DNA of 64,000 bases from NCBI GenBank assembly GCA_011523825.1, contig WTFX01000015.1, forward strand, positions 99,442 to 163,441, written 5' to 3'. Source of the DNA: Microthrixaceae bacterium (lineage in GTDB: Bacteria > Actinomycetota > Acidimicrobiia > Acidimicrobiales > Poriferisodalaceae). The notes under the pieces were generated by a model. The model was given only the letters and a program-made list of their open reading frames with translations. It was not told where the DNA came from and ran no database searches. Positions 56,493-64,000 of this stretch are shown here, in pieces; the stretch's first letter is position 1, and each line of letters begins with the position of its first letter. The position numbers and the translations under genes were made by a program.

Positions 56493-57245
56493 TCAGCTTG
56501 GCTTATGCGCCTTGCGGGAGCCTGCCTCCCAGTCCTCCATCTCAGGCGCGTCCGTGATCGTGCCCAGCACATTCAGCTGCGGGGCTTCGCGCAGCGAACG
56601 CTTCAGCTCGGCAAAGCCCGGGAAGCGCGCCAGCTCGATGACGGCGTTCCACAGTGGTACGGCCTGCTCGTCGGAGGGGACCCGCGAGATCACCGGGCCG
56701 AAGAACGACAGGCCGTCGGGCGGTTCGAACGTGATGATCGGTGTGCCGACGTCGCGACCAGTGCGGCTCAGCGCCAGCTCCGTTTCGGCTTCGATCTCGG
56801 CGTCCCACGCCTCGTCGTCGACCGTCGCGGCGAAATCCGTCGGCAGACCGGCCGTGGCCAACGCCTCAGCGGTGTGCTCGGCGGTGCCGATGCGGTCCCG
56901 CAGGCCCGAGCCCTTGGGCATCTCCCAGTAGTGCTGGCCCATGGCGTCGTACAGCGGGCCCATGACCTCGCGGCCCAGCTCGGCGCGCACTTTGGCGGCC
57001 ACCCGGAGCATCCGCAGCCCTGCGGTATGGCCTTGCTCGTACCCGGCCGGAAAGTCAGTGGCATAGTCGCGGTGCTTATTCAGGATGCGCAGCGAGATGA
57101 AACGCCAGTCCACCGAGTAGCCCGTCTGGGCAACCACCTTTTCGACCCAGCGCGACGTGATCCATGCAAAGGGGCACACTGGATCCCAGAAGAACTCCAG
57201 ATCGGGAGGTGCCTCAGCGCCTTCGGTTCCCCGTGTAGTACTCAT
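56493..57245 (-). CDS. Mycothiol-dependent nitroreductase (Rv2466c) homologue with CPFA site
   Basis: A 250-residue DsbA-fold protein. DPVCPFAWITSRWVEKV (about 21-37) aligns with the Rv2466c block DPLCPWCWITSRW; the SLRILNKHRD, MGPLYDAMGQ, DVGTPIITF and SFFGPVISRVP segments match too. The family active site is CPWC; here it is Cys24-Pro-Phe-Ala27, so the second Cys is lost and a monothiol mechanism is predicted. ATG at 57245 is the start. Divergent from a hydrolase gene with 32 bp between starts. Confidence 0.85.
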   Translation of the reverse strand: MSTTRGTEGAEAPPDLEFFWDPVCPFAWITSRWVEKVVAQTGYSVDWRFISLRILNKHRDYATDFPAGYEQGHTAGLRMLRVAAKVRAELGREVMGPLYDAMGQHYWEMPKGSGLRDRIGTAEHTAEALATAGLPTDFAATVDDEAWDAEIEAETELALSRTGRDVGTPIITFEPPDGLSFFGPVISRVPSDEQAVPLWNAVIELARFPGFAELKRSLREAPQLNVLGTITDAPEMEDWEAGSRKAHKPS

Positions 57246-57277
57246 GCGCGCATGGCTAGCACATGCGCTGCTCAGAT

Positions 57278-58177
57278 ATGAGTGGTCCCGACGGCGGCGC
57301 GCCGGCGCCGGAGATGGTCGAAGTGGCCGATGGCGTGGAGCTTGCGCTGCATCGACTGGGCGGCGACGGGTCACCGCTGCTGTTCGTGCATGCCACCGGC
57401 TTCAACGGCCGCACTTATGGACCATTCACCGATCGCCTGACGGAGCGCTTCACCGTCTGGGCGCCTGACCTCCGCGCCCACGGCTGGAGTCCGCCGCCCG
57501 CCGATCGGGACTTCCTGTGGACGACGCTGGCCAATGATCTGCTGGGCATCATCGACCATCTGGCCATCGCCCACGGCGAGCTGGACTGCGTCGGGCACTC
57601 CATCGGCGCTGCGACGCTGCTGCTGGCCGATGCGCAGCGGCCCGGCACCATCCGGCGCATGTACGGCTACGAGCCGGTCGTATGGCGCATCGAAGATCAA
57701 TTCGGCCCGGGCGAGAACCCGTTGATCGCCCTCACCACGAAGCGCCGGGAGGAGTTCGCCTCACGTGGCGAGGCTTTCGAGCGCTTCGCATCGCGGCCGC
57801 CGTTCAGCGGCGTGCGGGCCGACGCGCTGGCGAGCTACGTCGCCCACGGGTTCGAGGATCTGCCCGACGGCTCCGTGCGGCTGCGCTGCCGTGCCGCAGA
57901 CGAGGCGGCAACCTACGACGGTGAGTGGGTCTCCACGACAGCACGCCTGCAGGGCAGCCAGACGCCGGTGGTCATTGGCAAAGGGCTCGAGATGACCTTT
58001 GAGGACATCGGTGTGCCTGCGCATGAGGCATTGGGCAACTCGCGACTCATCACCTACCACGGCCTGGGGCACTTCGGGCCGTTCGAGGCACCCGACGTGA
58101 TCGCGTCAGACGCATTGGCGACGGTGCTCGGTCAGGATCCGGCAGCCGCACACTCCGAGACGAAGTCGGCCAGATAG
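57278..58177 (+). CDS. Alpha/beta hydrolase (paralogue of 44187-45038)
   Basis: A 299-residue alpha/beta-hydrolase. HATGFNGRTY (oxyanion), APDLRAHG, nucleophile elbow VGHSIGAAT (Ser) and GLGHFGPFE (His) are complete. It shares YEPV, the PPFSG-Y-V segment and the HFGP end with the minus-strand gene at 44187. The last 46 bases overlap the convergent hydrolase gene. Substrate unknown; proximity to box genes suggests an aromatic-pathway role, but that is a guess. Confidence 0.8.
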   Translation: MSGPDGGAPAPEMVEVADGVELALHRLGGDGSPLLFVHATGFNGRTYGPFTDRLTERFTVWAPDLRAHGWSPPPADRDFLWTTLANDLLGIIDHLAIAHGELDCVGHSIGAATLLLADAQRPGTIRRMYGYEPVVWRIEDQFGPGENPLIALTTKRREEFASRGEAFERFASRPPFSGVRADALASYVAHGFEDLPDGSVRLRCRAADEAATYDGEWVSTTARLQGSQTPVVIGKGLEMTFEDIGVPAHEALGNSRLITYHGLGHFGPFEAPDVIASDALATVLGQDPAAAHSETKSAR

Positions 58178-58986
58178 TCGGCGATGCGCTCGGGCTGGTC
58201 GCGGTGAGCGACATGGCCGCAGTCGGCGAGCAAGTGGCCGGTCGCGTTCGGCGCTGACTGCACGATCGTCGAGACCTGCGCTTCGGTGCCGTACTGGTCG
58301 CCCTCGCCCTGCAGCACCAGGACCGGACAATCGATGCGTTCGAGCAGCGGTCGTATGTCCCAGTGGCGAAATCGCGGGGTCAGCCAGACGTCTCGCCACC
58401 GCTCGAACGCAAGGCGAGGGTTGTCGTGGTGGCGGGCCAGCCCCGAGATCACCTGCTCGCGCTGGTTGTCGATGCTGCGTATGCCGTCGATGCAGATGTC
58501 CTCGATGAACGAGTGCGGCGCAATCACGGCCACACCGAGCGGCATCACCGACCCAAGCCCCGCTGCGATCAGGGAGATGGATGCCCCGTCGCTGTGTCCG
58601 ATGAGGATGGGGCGGCGGATGCCGAGTTGGTCGAGTACCGCGGGCAGCACCTCGGTGGCCTCGCGTTCCATGAATCCGTCGCCGTAGACCTCGGACTCAG
58701 GGTCGGAGCGGCCGTAGCCGCCGCGGTCATAGGCGATGACCTCGAGCCGGCAACGGCGCGCGAGCACATCAGGCAGGTCCCGCCACTGGGTGATGCTGCC
58801 GAGACCCTCGTGCAGCATCACGATCACGGGAAGGTTGGCGCCGCCGGCGTCTCGGGGAGAGCACCGGCGGTAGGCGATGCCGACCGTGTCGACCTGCAGG
58901 CGGCCGCGCAGCGTGACTGTCTCGGCGGGGTCCATTGCGCCCGGGAGGATGGCGCCTGGGTCGATGTCGCCGGATGCAGCGCCCAT
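58132..58986 (-). CDS. Alpha/beta hydrolase of the box cluster
   Basis: A 284-residue alpha/beta-hydrolase with LHEGLGSITQWRDLP (oxyanion region), YDRGGYGRSD, IGHSDGASI (nucleophile Ser) and ADCGHVAHRDQPE (His). It starts five bases after the boxB stop, so it is in the boxC-boxB transcript. Similar hydrolases occur in box clusters of Proteobacteria, possibly removing misformed CoA or lactone side products; its reaction is not proven. Its 3' end overlaps the convergent hydrolase by 46 bp. Confidence 0.82.
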   Translation of the reverse strand: MGAASGDIDPGAILPGAMDPAETVTLRGRLQVDTVGIAYRRCSPRDAGGANLPVIVMLHEGLGSITQWRDLPDVLARRCRLEVIAYDRGGYGRSDPESEVYGDGFMEREATEVLPAVLDQLGIRRPILIGHSDGASISLIAAGLGSVMPLGVAVIAPHSFIEDICIDGIRSIDNQREQVISGLARHHDNPRLAFERWRDVWLTPRFRHWDIRPLLERIDCPVLVLQGEGDQYGTEAQVSTIVQSAPNATGHLLADCGHVAHRDQPERIADYLADFVSECAAAGS

Positions 58987-58991
58987 GGCGA

Positions 58992-60407
<1,416 letters not shown>

Positions 60408-60440
60408 GGGCGTTGCCCCTCGTCGCCGAGACGGCTGACC

Positions 60441-62168
60441 TTACACACGGGTTGCTGCGTAACTCGGGCGAGTCCCCGTGCCGTAGCGGGTCAGCGCGCC
60501 TTCGGGCCCTGTCGCATTCGGGCGGATGAAGATCCAGTTCTGCCAGGCCGACAACCGGCCGAAGATCTTCGTGGCCATCGTCTCAGGGCCGCAGAAGCGA
60601 TGGTTCGCCTCCATGGCGGTGAGCGCGTCGGGCGAGAAGGCGGCACGCTCCTCGATTGCGAGGCGCAGATCGTCATCCCAGTCGAGATCATCCGGGGCTG
60701 CGGTCACCAGCCCGGCCTCGGCCGCAGCCTGAGCGTCAAGCGCAGAGCCGACCGTGCCGCTGGCTGCGGCGATGGTGTCGTCGTCCCCCCAGAGCCGAGA
60801 CTGCAACCGGGTGAGACCGTTCGCCATGGGCATCGAGCCCATGCTGATCTGGGTCATCGCCAGCGCCGGCGGGCCCGCCTCTGCCGCTTGGGGTCCCCGC
60901 AGGGCTCGCACGGCCATGCCCACCGCGTCGTCGGGACGGTCGTCCACGAACTCGCCGTCGAGGATGTAGGTGCGGTCGGCCGCCAGCGCCACCTCGGCGA
61001 GCACGCCGGCAAAGCACGAGCCGGGCTCGACGGCCGCAATGAGCGTGCGTGCTGTGAGATCAAGCCGGGACAGGGTGCGGCACCACAGCAGCGCCGTTTC
61101 CAGCTCGGCATGGCTGGCAGGTTCGCACAGCGCCCGGTCATGGACGGTCACATCTGCATGGCTGCCCTCTGCCAGCAGCACGACCGTGCCCAGCTCGGGC
61201 TCGTTGAAGCGCAGGTGACACAGCAGTGCATCGAGCTCTCGCGCCGCGCGCAGCGGCCAGCGCGGATCGGGGCTGGCGCTGATCAGCACCTCGGCGCAGG
61301 CCCGATCACGGTCCGGCGCCAAGGCAACGAACTCGCCGACCACGCTGCCGTCAGGCGTGGGGGTCATTCCCAACGGCTCCAGCTCGACCGGCGCGCCGCC
61401 TGCGAAACGCCCCCGTGCTCGGCTCTGTTCCGCGAGCGCGGCCGCCCGGGTGCCGACCGCGTCGGCGAAGGCGGTACGCGGTGCGAGCTCGTCCACCAGG
61501 CCCCATTCCAGCGCCATCTCTCCGCGCAGACCCTCGGCTCGGGTGGCGAATACGTCGGCGCGGTCGCGGCGGACATGGCGCTTGTCGGTCAGCCTGGTCA
61601 ACCCGCCGGTTCCCGGCAGAACGCCCAGCAACGGCACCTCGGGCAGCGATACGGCCGTGTTCCGGTCGTCCACCAGCAGGATGTGATCGGCCGCCAGGGC
61701 CAGCTCGTACCCGCCCCCCGAGCACGCACCGCCCACCGCGGCGAGGAATCGGATGCCGCTGTTGCGGGAGGCTTCCTCGAGCTCGAGCCGGGTTTCGTTG
61801 GTGAACTTGCACAGATTCACCTTGTGAGCATGCGTGGCCGCGGCCAGTGCCCGGATATTGGCTCCCGCGCAGAACACGTTCTCATAACCGCTGCCGATCA
61901 CCACGCAGCCCACCTCGGGGTGCTCGAAGCGGATGCGGCGGACGGCGTCGGCAAACTCGAGCTCGACGCTCATGTCGTAGCTGTTGAGCTTCAGCTCGGC
62001 GCCGTCGAAGATGCCGCCGTCGGGCTGCACCTGCATCGACAGCGTGGCGACGGCGCCGTCGACGTGCAGCGTCCAGTGCCGCCACGGCCGAAGGTCGCCG
62101 AAGAAGTCGAGATACACCCCGGCGCCTGCCGGTTGGGTCTGTGCCGTGCTCACACGATGAGTGTGCAT
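60441..62168 (-). CDS. boxC: 2,3-epoxybenzoyl-CoA dihydrolase BoxC
   Basis: A 575-residue crotonase-superfamily enzyme that hydrolyses the epoxide and cleaves the ring to 3,4-dehydroadipyl-CoA semialdehyde and formate. Recognisable blocks are RIRFEHPEVGCVVIGSG, VFCAGANI, ACSGGGYELALAADH, LPEVPLLGVLPGTGGLTRL and the late HRFCGPETMATKIFGRLSAWQNW. Two crotonase-like halves as in the family. The start is ambiguous: ATG 62168, GTG 62153 or GTG 62189; the last lies in the inverted repeat. Divergent from the ligase gene. Confidence 0.95.
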   Translation of the reverse strand: MHTHRVSTAQTQPAGAGVYLDFFGDLRPWRHWTLHVDGAVATLSMQVQPDGGIFDGAELKLNSYDMSVELEFADAVRRIRFEHPEVGCVVIGSGYENVFCAGANIRALAAATHAHKVNLCKFTNETRLELEEASRNSGIRFLAAVGGACSGGGYELALAADHILLVDDRNTAVSLPEVPLLGVLPGTGGLTRLTDKRHVRRDRADVFATRAEGLRGEMALEWGLVDELAPRTAFADAVGTRAAALAEQSRARGRFAGGAPVELEPLGMTPTPDGSVVGEFVALAPDRDRACAEVLISASPDPRWPLRAARELDALLCHLRFNEPELGTVVLLAEGSHADVTVHDRALCEPASHAELETALLWCRTLSRLDLTARTLIAAVEPGSCFAGVLAEVALAADRTYILDGEFVDDRPDDAVGMAVRALRGPQAAEAGPPALAMTQISMGSMPMANGLTRLQSRLWGDDDTIAAASGTVGSALDAQAAAEAGLVTAAPDDLDWDDDLRLAIEERAAFSPDALTAMEANHRFCGPETMATKIFGRLSAWQNWIFIRPNATGPEGALTRYGTGTRPSYAATRV

Positions 62169-62184
62169 CGTTAGTGTTCGCTTC

Positions 62185-62198
62185 GACACCCGCGTGTC
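62185..62198. promoter_or_regulatory. Inverted repeat in the divergent boxC/ligase region
   Basis: GACAC-CCGC-GTGTC, 5-bp arms and 4-nt spacer, lies between the divergent starts at 62168 and 62231. A candidate operator for a benzoate- or CoA-ester-responsive regulator; no regulator gene is adjacent. Confidence 0.3.
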
Positions 62199-62230
62199 CC
62201 AAGAGGCGGCGGTCGGACGGGGAGGGCAGC

Positions 62231-63727
62231 GTGAGCGCGAACGCCGTGCATCGATTCGTCATCGAACCGGCAGAGGCTGACCCGGATGCCACCGCGGTCA
62301 TCGACGCCGCAAGCGGGCGGCACACGGGCAGGGCCGAGATGGTTGCGGGAACCAAAGCTGCAGCCGCAGCGCTGGCTGAGCGCGGCGTGCAGCCTGAGCA
62401 GCGGGTGATGATGTGCGCGGCCGATACTCCAGCGTTCTTGTGGTGGTTCTGGGGAGCGATGTGGATCGGCGCGGTGCCCGTGCCGGTCTCGACGATGGTG
62501 CGCGAGCACGACTACGCGTTCCTGCTTGCCGACAGCCGCGCCGTCGGGCTGGTGTATTCGCCGCCGTTCGCTCCCGAGGTGTTGCCCGCAGCCGACGGGC
62601 AGCCGTTCCTGCGCTGGACGATCGACGACACCGACACGGGACTGCTGGGCGATCCCAGTGCAGCCCCCGAACCCTTTCCGGCCACCGACGACGACGTTGC
62701 TTTCTGGCTCTACACCTCAGGCACCACCGGGCAGCCCAAGGGCGCGATGCACCGCCATATCGACATGTCGGTCTGCACCGACAGCTACGCCCGTGCCGTG
62801 TTGGATATGGGACCTGACGATGTCGTCTATTCGGTGCCCAAGCTGTTCTTCGCCTACGGGCTGGGCAACTCTGGCTATTTCTCTTCGGGCACGGGTGCAA
62901 GAGCGGTACTGAACCCCGACCGGCCCGAGCCGGCTGCGGTCGCCGACCACGTTCGCAGCCACCGGCCCACGCTGTTCTTCAGCGTGCCCACCAACTACGC
63001 GCAGCTGCTGGCCGCGGACCTTCCGGAGGACACGTTCTCGTCCGTGCGGCAAGGCATCTCCGGCGGCGAGCCGCTGCCCCCGGAGATTCACCGGCGCTTC
63101 GCCGAACGCTTCGGCGTGGAGATTCTCGACGGCATCGGCACCACCGAGCTGGCCCACATCGCCATCTCCAACCGTCGGGGCGCCTCGGTGCCCGGCACGA
63201 CCGGCACGCCGCTCGACGGCTACGAGGTGTCGTTGCGCGATGAGCACGGCAATGAGGTGGCCGACGGCGAGCCGGGGGCGCTGCATGTCGCCGGCGGCTC
63301 GGTGATGACCGGCTACTGGAACCGCACGGAGCGAACCCGGGCGGCGCTCCAGGGACGCTTTCTCGCCACCGGTGACACCTACATGCGCAACCCCGACGGC
63401 ACCTATACCTACATGGGGCGCTCCGACGACATGCTGAAGGTGGGAGGCATCTGGGTCTCGCCGATCGAGGTCGAGGGCTGCATTCTCGAAATGGATGACG
63501 TGGTGCTGGCGGCTGTGGTCGGCGACCTGGACGCTGAAGGACTGACCAAGCCGCACGCGTTCGTGGTTCCCACCGAGGGCGCGCGTCGCGACACGTTGGC
63601 TGAGCGGGTGCAGGCGTATGTGCGTGAGCGGCTCGCGGCGTACAAGTACCCCCGCTGGGTGGATGTGGTGGAGGAGCTGCCGCTCACCGCCACGGGCAAG
63701 GTCAAGCGCTACCTGCTCCGCGACTAG
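62231..63727 (+). CDS. bclA: Benzoate-CoA ligase
   Basis: A 498-residue adenylate-forming ligase activating benzoate to benzoyl-CoA, the substrate of BoxB. P-loop LYTSGTTGQPKGAMHRH at about residue 157, the KLFFAYGLGN segment typical of benzoate-CoA ligases, ISGGEPLPPEI, DGIGTTEL and YMGRSDDMLKVGG are present, with the catalytic Lys in TGKVKRYLL near the C-terminus. GTG at 62231 is supported by GGAGGG four bases upstream. The aromatic pocket favours benzoate or a simple derivative; substituted benzoates are possible. Confidence 0.93.
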   Translation: MSANAVHRFVIEPAEADPDATAVIDAASGRHTGRAEMVAGTKAAAAALAERGVQPEQRVMMCAADTPAFLWWFWGAMWIGAVPVPVSTMVREHDYAFLLADSRAVGLVYSPPFAPEVLPAADGQPFLRWTIDDTDTGLLGDPSAAPEPFPATDDDVAFWLYTSGTTGQPKGAMHRHIDMSVCTDSYARAVLDMGPDDVVYSVPKLFFAYGLGNSGYFSSGTGARAVLNPDRPEPAAVADHVRSHRPTLFFSVPTNYAQLLAADLPEDTFSSVRQGISGGEPLPPEIHRRFAERFGVEILDGIGTTELAHIAISNRRGASVPGTTGTPLDGYEVSLRDEHGNEVADGEPGALHVAGGSVMTGYWNRTERTRAALQGRFLATGDTYMRNPDGTYTYMGRSDDMLKVGGIWVSPIEVEGCILEMDDVVLAAVVGDLDAEGLTKPHAFVVPTEGARRDTLAERVQAYVRERLAAYKYPRWVDVVEELPLTATGKVKRYLLRD

Positions 63728-63806
63728 GCGGTGCGCCCGCCGCTGGGGGTGCGGCCGCGGTGGCGTTCGAGGGCGGGCTGGCCTTTGGGGCCCGGTTGAT
63801 CGATTC

Positions 63807-63920
63807 GATGGTCTGGCCGGGCCGGTCGAGCCCAGCGCGGTCGATCATGGCGGCGCAGACATCGCGTTCGTCGGCTTTCGCGCCGACGAGCGCGAAGGTG
63901 ACAGGCAGCCCTGCGGGGGT
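63807..63920 (-). pseudogene. IS982-like transposase remnant
   Basis: A 38-residue stretch (TPAGLPVTFALVGAKADER to RPGQTI) matches the core of IS982-type DDE transposases. It is not followed by the expected I-A-D-K-G-Y, and the flanking reading is Pro/Arg-rich junk. So only a fragment remains between the ligase stop and the window edge. The upstream part could continue past 64000, which I cannot see. Confidence 0.5.
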
Positions 63921-64000
63921 CGCGGGCGGGGTGCGCCGGCGAAGGTAGGCAGGCGCCGGCGGGCTGGGCAAGCGATTTTGTCGGGGCGGCGGGCCGGCCG

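Overview
This 64-kb window is a G+C-rich (about two-thirds by eye), densely coded stretch of an actinobacterial chromosome. No intergenic gap exceeds 300 bp. I saw no rRNA, tRNA, CRISPR array or prophage. The taxonomic hints are a fused FO synthase (fbiC) with an F420-dependent Ddn-type enzyme, a DUF3151 protein, a mycothiol-dependent nitroreductase homologue (Rv2466c type), monomeric isocitrate dehydrogenase and a GlcDEF operon. They fit Actinomycetota, most likely an uncultured aerobic heterotroph of the Acidimicrobiia type. The phylum is well supported; the class is inference.

Layout. 1-9.4 kb: partial gamma-glutamyltranspeptidase, FAD-linked oxidase and GDPD (minus); SirB1-like protein; histidine phosphatase; an unusual pyruvate kinase; DUF3151-mobA-RNase D and a small acidic protein (plus). 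9.4-14.2 kb: a conserved Cys-rich protein, then translationally coupled glcD-glcE-glcF. 14.2-23.5 kb: eight co-directional minus-strand genes (DUF6941-like, FIST, transketolase, transaldolase, HxlR regulator, fbiC, TlpA-like thioredoxin, CcdA-like membrane protein); a perfect 9+9 bp inverted repeat sits just upstream of the HxlR gene. 23.6-46.7 kb: mixed metabolism, including M20 deacylase, E. coli-type argG, icd, tcuA-like flavoprotein, Ldh-family dehydrogenase, crotonase/3-hydroxyacyl-CoA dehydrogenase fusion, TauD-type dioxygenase, ilvE, PhnZ-like HD protein, fused HyuA-HyuB, MOSC, ribH, quinone oxidoreductase, amidohydrolase, alpha/beta hydrolases and an SDR.

46.7-52.1 kb: a glycine-betaine-type ABC transporter (proV-proW-proX) whose permease carries a C-terminal extension of about 450 residues. 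52.2-56.4 kb: a two-gene membrane molybdoenzyme with a fused FeS/NrfD-type anchor subunit and a catalytic subunit with no Tat signal. 56.5-63.7 kb: Rv2466c homologue, hydrolases and an aerobic benzoyl-CoA (box) module (boxB, boxC, divergent benzoate-CoA ligase). boxA and the semialdehyde dehydrogenase are not in the window. The right edge holds a remnant of an IS982-like transposase.

How the parts connect. mobA and the MOSC protein relate to molybdenum-cofactor chemistry used by the molybdoenzyme. fbiC makes FO for F420, which the Ddn-type protein would use. The box genes feed aromatic carbon, via CoA thioesters, into beta-oxidation-type enzymes such as the FadB-like protein. The most unusual sequence-level signal is an interspersed repeat seen three times in the same orientation. 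Two copies are intergenic; one lies in frame inside the molybdoenzyme gene, and the copies share an encoded peptide pattern.
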